Assembly (NCBI RefSeq): GCF_014252055.1 | Contig: NZ_CP059208.1 | Coordinates: 445,297-509,296 of the forward strand | DNA length: 64,000 bases | Direction: 5' to 3' | Source: Blattabacterium cuenoti | GTDB lineage: Bacteria; Bacteroidota; Bacteroidia; Flavobacteriales; Blattabacteriaceae | Shown here: positions 22,032-31,325 of the stretch, piece after piece | Layout of the letters: each line of letters begins with the position of its first letter | Position numbering within the stretch: position 1 is the stretch's first letter | Notes under the pieces: model-generated | The model's input: the letters and a program-made list of their open reading frames with translations, nothing else | What the model was told of the DNA's origin: nothing | Databases searched by the model: none | Made by a program: the position numbers and the translations under genes

Positions 22032-22104
22032 AGCGGAAGACGGGATTCGAACCCGCGACATTCAACTTGGAAGGCTGATGCTCTACCAACTGAGCTACTT
22101 CCGC
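22032..22104 (-). tRNA. tRNA-Gly (anticodon UCC)
   Basis: Acceptor stem GCGGAAG/CTTCCGC, anticodon loop CTTCCAA (TCC), T-arm GCGGG-TTCGAAT-CCCGT. It reads GGA and probably GGG; a second Gly tRNA (GCC) is at 29467. Confidence 0.96.
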
Positions 22105-22121
22105 AGATTATTATTGTTAGA

Positions 22122-22205
22122 TGGGGAGAGCAGGATTCGAACCTGCGAAGGTAGAACCAACAGATTTACAGTCTGTCCTCGTTAACCAAACTTGAGTATC
22201 TCCCC
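22122..22205 (-). tRNA. tRNA-Tyr (anticodon GUA)
   Basis: Acceptor stem GGGGAGA/TCTCCCC with A discriminator, anticodon stem ACAGA/TCTGT around loop CTGTAAA, and a long variable arm typical of bacterial type II tRNA-Tyr. Its UAY codons make it a natural MiaA substrate (A37 is present). Confidence 0.96.
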
Positions 22206-22212
22206 ATGAATA

Positions 22213-22286
22213 AGCCGGCGGAGGGATTCGAACCCACGACCCCGAGATTACAAATCACGTGCTCTAACCAACTGAGCTACACCGGC
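22213..22286 (-). tRNA. tRNA-Thr (anticodon UGU)
   Basis: Acceptor stem GCCGGTG/CGCCGGC, anticodon loop TTTGTAA (TGT), T-arm GTGGG-TTCGAAT-CCCTC. It is the promoter-proximal gene of the tRNA-tuf-rpo cluster. Confidence 0.96.
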
Positions 22287-22336
22287 AAATTAACTTGTTT
22301 TTAAGCAATTTCGTAATAATGAAAATCAGGCTAATA

Positions 22337-22367
22337 CAAATCTATAGAGATTTTTATAATTCTCAAA
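22337..22367 (-). promoter_or_regulatory. Promoter of the tRNA-tuf-rpl-rpo cluster (TTTG-N19-TAGATTTG)
   Basis: On the minus strand a TTTG box (22364-22367) is separated by exactly 19 bases from TAGATTTG (22337-22344). This fits the Bacteroidetes vegetative consensus TTTG-N19-TAnnTTTG at every fixed position. Transcription would begin about 45 bases before tRNA-Thr(UGU), inside the 95-base gap after lspA. This is the best promoter in the window. Confidence 0.75.
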
Positions 22368-22381
22368 AAATAATATCTATA

Positions 22382-23017
22382 TTATAAGAACTTTATATTT
22401 TTTATTCTTCTCTTAAATAATAAAAATAAAATAATACCGATAAAAATAACTATATCAGATACATTAAAAACAGGTTTAAAAAATTGAAAATTTTTTCCTC
22501 CAAAAAATGGAACCCAATTAGGAAAATTAGTATTTATTATAGGAAAATAAAATATGTCTACCACACAACCTTCCATTAAAGAGGCATAACCATTACTAAA
22601 ACTTAGTTTAGATATTCCAGAATAAGGAATCCATTTTCTGTATTCTTTGTTATAAATTGTTCCTGTATTAAACAATAATCCATATAAAGCACTATCTAAA
22701 AAATTTCCTATAGCACCTGATAAAATAAGAATAATTGGAATAATTAAATAATTAGAAGATTTTTTTTTTACATGTTTATAAATAAAAAACAATATAAAAA
22801 AAATTAAAAAAAGACGAGAAATGCTTAATAAAATTTTACCAAGATATCCAGGAGCAAGATTAAATCCATACGCCATTCCTGGATTTTCTACTAAAAAGAT
22901 ACAAAAAAAGGGAAATATGCAAAAACCACTACCCAATTCAAAATGGGTCTTGATATAAATCTTTAAAAATTGATCTATTAATAAAATAGAAAAAATAATT
23001 AAAAAAATCTTTTTCAA
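22382..23017 (-). CDS. lspA: Lipoprotein signal peptidase (signal peptidase II)
   Basis: LspA is a membrane aspartyl protease that cuts the signal peptide before the lipidated cysteine. The two catalytic aspartates lie in GAIGNFLDS and GCVVDIFYFP; VENPGMAYG is the conserved N-terminal loop. About four hydrophobic helices are seen. At 211 residues it is longer than proteobacterial LspA because of an insert between the two aspartate motifs, as is usual in flavobacteria. It overlaps the upstream DksA/TraR-like gene by four bases. Its presence supports true lipoprotein processing, relevant to the lipoprotein at 31326. Confidence 0.95.
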   Translation of the reverse strand: MKKIFLIIFSILLIDQFLKIYIKTHFELGSGFCIFPFFCIFLVENPGMAYGFNLAPGYLGKILLSISRLFLIFFILFFIYKHVKKKSSNYLIIPIILILSGAIGNFLDSALYGLLFNTGTIYNKEYRKWIPYSGISKLSFSNGYASLMEGCVVDIFYFPIINTNFPNWVPFFGGKNFQFFKPVFNVSDIVIFIGIILFLLFKRRIKNIKFL

Positions 23018-23415
23018 AATTTACTATTATCTTTTTCTACTATTCTTTTTCCTTCAATACTCAAAGTAGTATGTGGAACCGCCATAAGTCTTCCCATAGG
23101 TATTAATTTTTTTGTGATACGACAAATTCCATAATCCTTATTTTCTACTCTTATTAAGGCAGAATTCAAACTATTTATAGATTTTTGTAAATGTTCTAAT
23201 ATTTGATCATTTTGTTCCTTACTTAAAGTTTTAGACCCTTCTTCAAAAGCTTTAAAAGTAGGATAGGTATCATCTGTCCCATTATTTTGATCATTAGAAA
23301 ATGATTCTTTTAACATAGATAAATCTTTTTTTGCTTTTTCTAATTTATCTAATATTAGCCTTTTAAACTCTTCTCTTTCTTTCATAGAATACCTTTTTTT
23401 CGATTTTTCTTCCAT
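23014..23415 (-). CDS. DksA/TraR-family RNA polymerase-binding protein with degenerate zinc finger
   Basis: Small coiled-coil protein of the DksA/TraR family, which enters the RNA polymerase secondary channel and can modulate initiation. The N-terminal two thirds is helical and charged (KRLILDKLEKAKKDL, then a second helix up to LIRVENKDYGIC). The C-terminal zinc-finger area keeps the family's fold signature YGICRITKKLIPMGRLMAVP, but only one cysteine remains where the canonical family has four, so zinc binding is unlikely. Cysteine-poor versions occur in other Bacteroidetes. Length 133 is ordinary. It lies three bases after ileS and overlaps lspA, so the three probably share a transcript. 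Regulatory function is inferred. Confidence 0.85.
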   Translation of the reverse strand: MEEKSKKRYSMKEREEFKRLILDKLEKAKKDLSMLKESFSNDQNNGTDDTYPTFKAFEEGSKTLSKEQNDQILEHLQKSINSLNSALIRVENKDYGICRITKKLIPMGRLMAVPHTTLSIEGKRIVEKDNSKF

Positions 23416-23418
23416 TTC

Positions 23419-26400
23419 TTATATATTTTCTTCTACTTTTTGAATCATTACATATAATATATATTTTCCATCAAAATTTATTCTATATCCATTTTTTTTT
23501 CTATTATTTTTTATATCTAAAGCAAAAGTCTCTTGACAAAGAAAACTTTTGTATTTTTCTATAATATATTGTATCCTATTAATAGTATTTATATATATAA
23601 ATATTTTTTCAGTAATATTACAGTTATACGTTTTTCTTAACGTTTGTATATATCTAATTAATTCTCTTATTAATCCTTCTTCCCAAAGGATATCTGTAAT
23701 TCTTAAATCTAATGCTATTGTTAATATATCATCAGAAAAAATATCCCAACCTTTTACAAATTCTGTAATAATTTTTACGTCTTCCAAAAAAAGAGTTATT
23801 TTTTCTCCTTTATTATTATAGAAAACATATTTTTTTTTATCTTCTAGATATTTGATAGTTTTTTGATCAAATTTTTCTATTATTCTAGAAATTTCTTTAG
23901 TTTTTTCTCTAAATTTAGATCCGATAGATTTATAATTAGGTTTAATATGTTTTACTAATTCTAAATTCTTATAAGAATTTGTAAAATTTATTTCCTTTAC
24001 ATTTGTTTCTCTAAGAATAATATCTTTCATTTTTTTTAGTTGGTCAACAATTTTTTCATTTGTAATAATAATTTTTACTTTTTGTAAAGGCTGACGAATT
24101 TTTATTTTATTTTTTTTTCTTATAGAAAAAACCATTGCTGTTATTCTCCGAATAAAAAACATTCTATTCTCCAATTCTTCATTGATTAAATTTTTATCAA
24201 AAACAGGAAAATTAGTTAAATGAACACTTTCAAAAGATTCCTTTTTTGTAAGAGAATTTAGGTCTAAATATAATCTATCAGAAAAAAATGGAGCTATTGG
24301 AGAAGATAATTTTGCTATATTTATCAAACACTTGTAAAGTGTTTGATATGCAATTATTTTATTAATTGTATATTTTTCTTTCCAAAATCTTCTACGACAT
24401 AATCGTACATACCAATTACTCAATTTATCCAAAACAAAAGATGATATAATTCGAGCTACTTTAGTAGGATTATAATGAGTATAATATTTATCTACTTTTT
24501 TTATAAGTGAATTTAATTCGGAAATAATCCAAAGATCTAATTCTGTATAATTATCAATAGATGATTCTTTTTCTTTGTAAGAAAATCCATCAATATTAGC
24601 ATATAACGCAAAAAAAGTATACACATTATACAACGTTCCAAAGAATTTATTAATTATAATATTAATTCCATTAATATCAAATTTTAAATTATTCCAAGGT
24701 TCTGAATTGAATATAATATACCATCGGATAGAATCGGGTCCATAATTATTTATTAAATCAAAAGGATTAATGGTGTTTCCTTTACTTTTAGACATTTTTT
24801 GTCCATTTTTATCTAATACTAAGCCAATAGACATTACATTCTTATATGCTATAGAATTAAATAATACGCTACTAATCGTATGTAAAGTAAAAAACCAACC
24901 TCTTGTTTGATCAACTCCTTCCGCGATAAAATCAGCAGGATATAAAAGGTTATTCTCTATATTCTCCTTATTTTCAAAAGGGTAATGTAATTGAGCATAT
25001 GGCATAGCTCCAGAATCAAACCAAACGTCTACTAAATCTAATTCTCTTTTCATAGATTTTCCTTTAGAAGAAACTAATACTACATTATCTAGAATATGTT
25101 TATGTAAATCTATTTTTTCATAATTATTATCACTCATATCATCAATTACAAAATCTTTAAATATATTATGAGACATAAATCCATATCTAACAGATTTTTT
25201 TATTTCGCTAATCAATTCTTTAATTGAACCTATAATTATTTCTTCATCTCCTTCTTTTGTTCTCCAGATAGGAAGTGGTGTCCCCCAATATCTAGAACGA
25301 GAAAAATTCCAATCTTTTGTATTTTCTAACCAAGAAGAAAAACGTTTTTTACCAATAAAATCAGGATACCAATTTATTTCTTTATTTAAAGAAATCATTT
25401 TATCTTTAATCTCAGTAGTTTTTATAAACCATGAATTTAGAGGATAATAAATAATGGGTTTTTCTGTTCTCCAACAATGTGGATAAAAATGATAATATTT
25501 TTCTATTCTTAATATCTTATTTTCTTTTTCTAAAAAAGAAACTATTTCCTTATCTGCTGAAAAAATTTCTCCATCATCTGAAATAAAATCACTTTTTACA
25601 TATTTACCTCCAAATCCATTAGGAAAACTATTAATAAATTTTCCTTGTAAATCTACTAAAGGAATAGGATCTCCATTTTTATTTAAAACTAACATTGGAG
25701 GTATATCATATTTTTTAGCTATCATAAAATCTTCTACTCCAAATGTAGGAGATATATGAACAATACCAGATCCTTCCTCTACATTTACAAAATCCGCCTC
25801 TACAACTTGAAAAGCGTTTTCTTTTTTATAATAAGGTTTAAACCAAGGTAATAATTGCTGATACTTACTATATATTAATTCTTCACCTTTAAATTTAGAT
25901 ATTACATAATATCTAGATTTATTTTCCTCTTTTTTAGAAAAAGACAATTCTTTTCTATTGGATACTTTATAAAATTTTTCTTTTGGTAAAACTCTATTAA
26001 TCAATTTTTCGGAAAAAATAATTTTTTCTTTGGAATAAGTATTATCTTCTATAATTCTGAAAATTTCAACTAAAACGTAATCAATGTCTTTTCCAATAGC
26101 TAAAGCTGTATTTGAAGGTAAAGTCCAAGGAGTGGTAGTCCATGATATAAAAAATATATTTCCAGATATATCCTTCAACCTTTCTGGTAAAGAATCTTTT
26201 ATTGCTTTAAATTTAACAAAAGGAGAAATTTGTCCTATCCTTTTATAAGATCCAGGCATATTTAATTCATGATAACTCAACCCTGTCCTAGCTGCAGGAG
26301 AATAAGGTTGAATGTCGTAATCTTTATAAATAAATTTTTTATTATATAATTCTTTTATTACCCACCACACACTTTCTATATATTTTGCATTATGAGTTAT

Positions 26401-26850
26401 ATAAGGAAATTCTAAATCTATCCAATATCCTATTTTTTCAGTAAAAGAAATCCACTCTTTCAAAGACTTACAAACAAATTCCTTACAAATAGAATTATAT
26501 TTTTCTATAGATATCTTTTTCCCTACGTCATTTTTATCAATTTTTACATATTTTTCTACATTTAATTCTATAGGAAGTCCATGAGCATCCCAACCAGATT
26601 TTCTAAAAACTTTTTTTCCTTTTATAGTATTATATCTACAGAAAATATCTTTTATAATTCTAGCAATCATATGATGTATACCAGGACTCCCATTTAGAGA
26701 TGGTGGCCCTTCATATAGGATATAACTATTTTTTTTGGAATAATTTTTATATTTTTGAAAACTTTTTTTTATAATCTTATTTTTTTTCCAATATTGAGCT
26801 ATTTCTATAGCAATATTATTAAGATCTAATTTTTTATATTCTATAAACAT
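23419..26850 (-). CDS. ileS: Isoleucyl-tRNA synthetase
   Basis: Class I synthetase charging tRNA-Ile. The HIGH-like motif is in GSPGIHH (55-60) and KMSKS is at 685-689. The editing domain contains WTTTPWTLPSNTALA, and SRSRYWGTPLPIW and VDVWFDSG are family hallmarks. 1143 residues is the long form found in Bacteroidetes and eukaryotes, with a C-terminal tRNA-binding extension and without the short bacterial zinc-finger tail. It is divergent from mutS across a 74-base gap that holds only a degenerate TTTG-N18-TATTTATT possible promoter. Confidence 0.98.
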   Translation of the reverse strand: MFIEYKKLDLNNIAIEIAQYWKKNKIIKKSFQKYKNYSKKNSYILYEGPPSLNGSPGIHHMIARIIKDIFCRYNTIKGKKVFRKSGWDAHGLPIELNVEKYVKIDKNDVGKKISIEKYNSICKEFVCKSLKEWISFTEKIGYWIDLEFPYITHNAKYIESVWWVIKELYNKKFIYKDYDIQPYSPAARTGLSYHELNMPGSYKRIGQISPFVKFKAIKDSLPERLKDISGNIFFISWTTTPWTLPSNTALAIGKDIDYVLVEIFRIIEDNTYSKEKIIFSEKLINRVLPKEKFYKVSNRKELSFSKKEENKSRYYVISKFKGEELIYSKYQQLLPWFKPYYKKENAFQVVEADFVNVEEGSGIVHISPTFGVEDFMIAKKYDIPPMLVLNKNGDPIPLVDLQGKFINSFPNGFGGKYVKSDFISDDGEIFSADKEIVSFLEKENKILRIEKYYHFYPHCWRTEKPIIYYPLNSWFIKTTEIKDKMISLNKEINWYPDFIGKKRFSSWLENTKDWNFSRSRYWGTPLPIWRTKEGDEEIIIGSIKELISEIKKSVRYGFMSHNIFKDFVIDDMSDNNYEKIDLHKHILDNVVLVSSKGKSMKRELDLVDVWFDSGAMPYAQLHYPFENKENIENNLLYPADFIAEGVDQTRGWFFTLHTISSVLFNSIAYKNVMSIGLVLDKNGQKMSKSKGNTINPFDLINNYGPDSIRWYIIFNSEPWNNLKFDINGINIIINKFFGTLYNVYTFFALYANIDGFSYKEKESSIDNYTELDLWIISELNSLIKKVDKYYTHYNPTKVARIISSFVLDKLSNWYVRLCRRRFWKEKYTINKIIAYQTLYKCLINIAKLSSPIAPFFSDRLYLDLNSLTKKESFESVHLTNFPVFDKNLINEELENRMFFIRRITAMVFSIRKKNKIKIRQPLQKVKIIITNEKIVDQLKKMKDIILRETNVKEINFTNSYKNLELVKHIKPNYKSIGSKFREKTKEISRIIEKFDQKTIKYLEDKKKYVFYNNKGEKITLFLEDVKIITEFVKGWDIFSDDILTIALDLRITDILWEEGLIRELIRYIQTLRKTYNCNITEKIFIYINTINRIQYIIEKYKSFLCQETFALDIKNNRKKNGYRINFDGKYILYVMIQKVEENI

Positions 26851-26924
26851 TAAGATTTGTTTGTTTATAAATGATAAAATAAATAAAAATCCTCTATTTT
26901 ACTCAAAAATTTCATTTCATATTT

Positions 26925-29414
26925 ATGAATAAAAAAAATACTATTCTTCATAAGAAAAAAGAAGAAACTCCACTAATGAAACAATATAATGATATAAAAA
27001 ATAAATATCCAGATACAATCCTATTATTTCAAGTTGGAGATTTTTATGAAACTTTTGGGGAAGATGCAATTAAATGTTCAGAACTACTAAACATTGCCTT
27101 AACTAAAAGATCTAGTATATATTTAGCTGGGTTCCCATGTCATTCTATAAATACTTATTTACCAAAATTAATAAAATTTGGATTACGTATAGCAATTTGT
27201 GATCAACTAGAAGAATCAAAAAAAGGAAAAAATCTCGTTAAAAGAGGTGTAACAGAAATTGTTACTCCAGGTTTAGCATTAAACGATAACATTTTAAAAA
27301 CTAAATCAAATAATTTTTTAGCTTCTGTTCATGTAGAAAAAAACGATTTAGGATTAAGTTTACTGGATATTTCTACAGGAGAATTTCTTCTTGTAGAAGA
27401 TAATAAAAGTAAAATTTTGCAATATATAACTCATTTTAATCCTAGTGAAATTCTATTTCAAAGAAGTAAAAAAGATTTTTTTGATAAGTTTTTAAAAAAA
27501 AAATATCATACATTTTTAATAGAAGATTGGATATTCAATTATTCATTTGCATATGAAAAATTGACATTGCATTTTAAAACGAATTCTTTAAAAGGATTTG
27601 GAATAAATGATCTAAAACTAGGGATTATAGCTTCTGGAGTAATATTATCATATTTGCATGATACACATCATTTTAAAATACAACATATATCTAACATACG
27701 AAAAATAAAAAAAGAGGAATATTTGTGGATAGATGATTTTACCTTCCGTAATTTAGAAATATTTAGTTCTATTAATAAAGATGGAGTTTCTTTAATAGAG
27801 ATAATGGATCAAACAATTACCCCAATGGGAGGGCGATTATTAAAAAATTGGATTTCTTTCCCTCTCATAAATATAGATTGTATAAAAAAACGTCATCAAA
27901 TAGTACTTGAAATATATGATAATAATAAAATACGAACATTCATAAGAAATAAACTTAAATATATTTATGATATAGAGAGAATAATTTCTAAAATAGCTAT
28001 TGGTAAAATAAATCCTAGAGAATTATTCACATTACATAAATCTTTAGAAATCATTGAAAAAATAAGGAATGAATTTTTAAAACAAAAATCAGATCTATTC
28101 ATAAATATAGGAAATTCACTTGATAAATGTGATTTTATATCCAAAAAAATAATTCAAACTATTGAAAAAGACCCTCCAAATCAAATAGAAAAAGGAAAAG
28201 GAAATGTTATAGTTAAAGGTTTTTCTAAAGAATTGGATGAAATACGAACATTATATTTTTCACAAAAAGAATATTTAGATAAACTTCTTTTAGAAGAACA
28301 ATTGAAAACAAAAATCCAGAATATAAAAATAGGTTATAATAACATATTTGGATATTTTTTTGAAATCAGAAGAAATATAAAAAAAAATAAAATTCCATCT
28401 TATTGGATACAAAGACAAACATTAGCAAACTCAGAAAGATATATAACAGAAAGATTAAAGAATTATGAATCAAAAATTTTTAGCGCTGAATTGAAAATTT
28501 TTATACTAGAAAAAAAAATATTTATTGATTTAATAGATGAAATATTAAAAGATATAAGAATTTTGCAAAAAAATGCAAAAATTATAGCAAAACTTGATGT
28601 ATTATCTTCATTTTCTAATTTATCATTAGAAAATTGTTATACAAAACCAATTATAAACAAATCCACAGATTTGTTTATAAAAGACGGAAGACATCCGGTA
28701 ATTGAAAAAAAATTTATATCTAAAACTTCTTACATTCCTAATGATATCATTTTAAATAAATCAAATCAGCAAATTTTAATTATAACAGGGGCTAATATGT
28801 CTGGAAAGTCAGCTATTTTACGTCAAACTGCTATCATTATACTTATGGCACATGTTGGGTGTTTTGTTCCTGCAAAAGAAGCAAAAATAGGATTAATAGA
28901 TAAAATATTCAGTAGGGTTGGTGCCTCTGATAATATCTCCTTAGGAGAGTCTACATTTATGGTAGAAATGAATGAAACAGCTAATATACTAAATAATCTA
29001 TCCAAAAGAAGTTTTTTAATATTGGATGAAATAGGAAGAGGAACTAGTACATATGATGGCATTTCAATAGCAAAATCCATTATTGAATTTTTACATGAAC
29101 ATCCCTTACGACCTATTACCTTATTTGCTACTCATTATCATGAATTAAATAATATGAATCTTCTTTTTAAAAGAATAAAAAATTTACATGTTATTGTTAA
29201 AAAAATTAATAACAATATTATTTTTATGAGAAAATTAGCTCCTGGTGGAAGCGAACATAGTCTTGGAATTTATGTAGCAAAAATATCCGGAATGCCTAAG
29301 AAAATTATCTGTAAAGCAAAAAGCATCCTGAAACAGGATATAAATGAAAAAAATAAGAGAGAAAAGATATTTTATTATTTAAAAGAAATAAAAAATTTAT
29401 TAGATGATAAATGA
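26925..29414 (+). CDS. mutS: DNA mismatch repair protein MutS
   Basis: MutS recognises mismatches and starts repair. The N-terminal mismatch-binding domain has VGDFYETFGEDA, with the phenylalanine and glutamate that wedge and contact the mismatch. The ATPase has Walker A GANMSGKS (622-629), DEIGRGTSTYDG (Walker B and signature region) and FATHYHEL. Length 829 is close to E. coli MutS, so no domain loss. It precedes tRNA-Gly and tRNA-Leu on the same strand. The dimerisation tail after the ATPase is short. Confidence 0.97.
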   Translation: MNKKNTILHKKKEETPLMKQYNDIKNKYPDTILLFQVGDFYETFGEDAIKCSELLNIALTKRSSIYLAGFPCHSINTYLPKLIKFGLRIAICDQLEESKKGKNLVKRGVTEIVTPGLALNDNILKTKSNNFLASVHVEKNDLGLSLLDISTGEFLLVEDNKSKILQYITHFNPSEILFQRSKKDFFDKFLKKKYHTFLIEDWIFNYSFAYEKLTLHFKTNSLKGFGINDLKLGIIASGVILSYLHDTHHFKIQHISNIRKIKKEEYLWIDDFTFRNLEIFSSINKDGVSLIEIMDQTITPMGGRLLKNWISFPLINIDCIKKRHQIVLEIYDNNKIRTFIRNKLKYIYDIERIISKIAIGKINPRELFTLHKSLEIIEKIRNEFLKQKSDLFINIGNSLDKCDFISKKIIQTIEKDPPNQIEKGKGNVIVKGFSKELDEIRTLYFSQKEYLDKLLLEEQLKTKIQNIKIGYNNIFGYFFEIRRNIKKNKIPSYWIQRQTLANSERYITERLKNYESKIFSAELKIFILEKKIFIDLIDEILKDIRILQKNAKIIAKLDVLSSFSNLSLENCYTKPIINKSTDLFIKDGRHPVIEKKFISKTSYIPNDIILNKSNQQILIITGANMSGKSAILRQTAIIILMAHVGCFVPAKEAKIGLIDKIFSRVGASDNISLGESTFMVEMNETANILNNLSKRSFLILDEIGRGTSTYDGISIAKSIIEFLHEHPLRPITLFATHYHELNNMNLLFKRIKNLHVIVKKINNNIIFMRKLAPGGSEHSLGIYVAKISGMPKKIICKAKSILKQDINEKNKREKIFYYLKEIKNLLDDK

Positions 29415-29466
29415 AATATTATAATTTAGGTAAATTATAAATTAATTTTACTTATATTTTACATTT

Positions 29467-29539
29467 GCGAGAGTAGCTCAGTTGGTAGAGCACAACCTTG
29501 CCAAGGTTGGGGTCGCGGGTTCAAATCCCGTCTTTCGCT
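29467..29539 (+). tRNA. tRNA-Gly (anticodon GCC)
   Basis: Acceptor stem GCGAGAG/CTTTCGC with one G-U pair, anticodon stem CAACC/GGTTG around loop TTGCCAA, T-arm GCGGG-TTCAAAT-CCCGT. It stands 15 bases before tRNA-Leu, so the two are probably one transcript. Confidence 0.96.
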
Positions 29540-29554
29540 TACTAAATAAATATA

Positions 29555-29639
29555 ACCCGGGTGGTGGAACAGGTAGACACACAGGACTTAAAATCCTGTG
29601 ATCATTTTGATCGTACGGGTTCAAATCCCGTCCCGGGTA
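29555..29639 (+). tRNA. tRNA-Leu (anticodon UAA)
   Basis: Acceptor stem ACCCGGG/CCCGGGT with A discriminator, anticodon stem CAGGA/TCCTG around loop CTTAAAA, a long variable arm (GATCATTTTGATC hairpin) and T-arm ACGGG-TTCAAAT-CCCGT. UUA is the dominant Leu codon in this AT-rich sequence, and A37 makes it a MiaA substrate. It ends six bases before the convergent guaB stop. Confidence 0.96.
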
Positions 29640-29645
29640 TTTTTT

Positions 29646-31109
29646 TTACTTATTCCTATAATAATTTGGAGTTTCTTTTATCATGCTTACACTATGCGGG
29701 TGATTTTCTTTTAAACCTGAATTTGTTATTTTAACAAATTTTGACTTTTTTATTAATCCTGCAATTGTAGAAACTCCACAATATCCCATCCCAGAACGTA
29801 ACCCACCACAAATTTGATATATTACATCTTTCATTTTTCCCTTATAAGGGACTATCGCTTCTATTCCTTCTGAAACATATTTTTTATTAAATTGAAAATA
29901 ACGATCTTTACTTCCTTTTTTCATAGCTGTTAAAGACCCCATTCCTACATAAGTTTTAAATCTTCTTCCATGAAAAATAACTTCTTCTCCTGGAGATTCA
30001 TCTGTTCCAGCAAATAAACTTCCAATCATTACAGAACATGCTCCAGACGCAATTGCTTTTACTACATCACCTGAATATCTAATTCCTCCATCAGAAATAA
30101 TGTTAACATTTCTTTTTTTAGCATATTCATATACATTATTTATTGCAGTTACTTGAGGCATTCCTACTCCAGCTATAACTCTAGTAGTGCAGATAGAACC
30201 AGAACCTATTCCTACTTTTAAAACATTAGCCCCTACTTTTATAAGATCTTTTGCTCCTTTTTCTGTTACTACATTTCCTGCAATTAATGGTATTTCTGGA
30301 AAAGAATGTTTAATTGATTTTATTATATTTAATATTTTTAATGAATGTCCGTGAGCGGAATCTATAGCTATAATATCTACCCCTACTTTAATTAAAGAAC
30401 CTACTCTTTCCAAAGTATTTTTTTCTATACCTACAGCTGCTCCTACTCGTAGTCTACCTCTAGAGTCCTTACATGCATTAGGATGTTTTATTAAATTATC
30501 AATATCTCTAATTGTAATTAACCCTATTAATATATTGTTATCATCTACTATGGGTAATTTTTCTATTCTTTCTCTTAAAAGAATGTTTTTTGCCTCTTCT
30601 AAAGTTATATTTTTGGAAGAAGTAATTAATTTTTTTTTTGTCATTACATTTTCTACTAGAGATTCTAAATCCGTACGATATTTAATATCTCTTCTAGTAA
30701 TTATTCCTACTAATACATGATCCTTATCAATTACAGGTAATCCTGATATTTTATACCTTTTCATAAGGTATTGTGCATGTTTTAACGTGGAATTTCTAGA
30801 AAGAGTAATGGGGTCATCTATCATTCCACTTTCACTTCTTTTCACTTTATAAACTTCCTCTGATTGATTCTTGATATCCATATTTTTATGAATAATGCCT
30901 ATTCCTCCTTCTCTAGCAATGGAAATTGCTAATGAAGATTCAGTTACTGTATCCATAGCTGCACTTAATATGGGAATATTAAGTATAATATCAGATGTTA
31001 AAGAAGTCTTGAGAGAAACCTCTGATGGAAGTACTTCTGAATAGGATGGAACTAATAAAACATCATCAAAAGTTAAAGCTTCTTTTAAAATCTTTTTATC
31101 TAAAGACAT
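29646..31109 (-). CDS. guaB: Inosine-5'-monophosphate dehydrogenase
   Basis: GuaB oxidises IMP to XMP with NAD+, the committed step to GTP. The barrel begins with [15 protein letters not shown]; two CBS domains follow (roughly 95-200). The catalytic loop GSGSICTTR carries the active-site cysteine, and [15 protein letters not shown] and GMGSLTAM bind the substrate phosphate. Length 487 is normal. It stands alone, convergent with tRNA-Leu and divergent from the lipoprotein gene across 216 bases. Confidence 0.98.
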   Translation of the reverse strand: MSLDKKILKEALTFDDVLLVPSYSEVLPSEVSLKTSLTSDIILNIPILSAAMDTVTESSLAISIAREGGIGIIHKNMDIKNQSEEVYKVKRSESGMIDDPITLSRNSTLKHAQYLMKRYKISGLPVIDKDHVLVGIITRRDIKYRTDLESLVENVMTKKKLITSSKNITLEEAKNILLRERIEKLPIVDDNNILIGLITIRDIDNLIKHPNACKDSRGRLRVGAAVGIEKNTLERVGSLIKVGVDIIAIDSAHGHSLKILNIIKSIKHSFPEIPLIAGNVVTEKGAKDLIKVGANVLKVGIGSGSICTTRVIAGVGMPQVTAINNVYEYAKKRNVNIISDGGIRYSGDVVKAIASGACSVMIGSLFAGTDESPGEEVIFHGRRFKTYVGMGSLTAMKKGSKDRYFQFNKKYVSEGIEAIVPYKGKMKDVIYQICGGLRSGMGYCGVSTIAGLIKKSKFVKITNSGLKENHPHSVSMIKETPNYYRNK

Positions 31110-31146
31110 AAAGACATAATTTTTTTATTAAAAATATATAATTTTA

Positions 31147-31179
31147 TTTGTTAATCTAATTATAGACTCCATATATTTG
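31147..31179 (+). promoter_or_regulatory. Upstream promoter candidate of the lipoprotein gene (TTTG-N21-TATATTTG)
   Basis: TTTG at 31147-31150 and TATATTTG at 31172-31179 are 21 bases apart, close to the 19-base Bacteroidetes optimum. The element points to the lipoprotein gene at 31326 and would give a leader of about 140 bases. Confidence 0.5.
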
Positions 31180-31187
31180 TAATGGTC

Positions 31188-31208
31188 TTATTTTCAAAAT
31201 GAAAATAA
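31188..31208. promoter_or_regulatory. 9-bp inverted repeat (TTATTTTCA-AAA-TGAAAATAA), operator-like
   Basis: Two perfect 9-base arms flank AAA, lying 9 bases after the TATATTTG box and between the two promoter candidates of the lipoprotein gene. The arms are too AT-rich for a strong RNA hairpin and no T-tract follows, so a protein-binding operator is at least as likely as a terminator. Chance occurrence is possible in such AT-rich DNA. Confidence 0.35.
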
Positions 31209-31282
31209 AAATATAGGAATATTTTTTTTTACCAAAAAAAAAATACAATTGATGATATATTTTTTCATTCCGAATTTTTATA

Positions 31283-31290
31283 TAAATTTG
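31283..31290 (+). promoter_or_regulatory. Proximal -7 element of the lipoprotein gene (TAAATTTG)
   Basis: TAAATTTG matches TAnnTTTG and is followed by C as in many flavobacterial promoters; it lies 36 bases before the ATG. No TTTG occurs 19-21 bases upstream (T-rich stretch only), so the -33 half is weak. Confidence 0.45.
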
Positions 31291-31325
31291 CCAAGAATAT
31301 GTAATAACTGAAATATTTATCGATT

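Noticed and set aside
31188-31208. guaB or lipoprotein terminator
   Set aside because: The dyad is upstream of both genes and lacks GC pairs and a T-tract, so an intrinsic terminator is unlikely.
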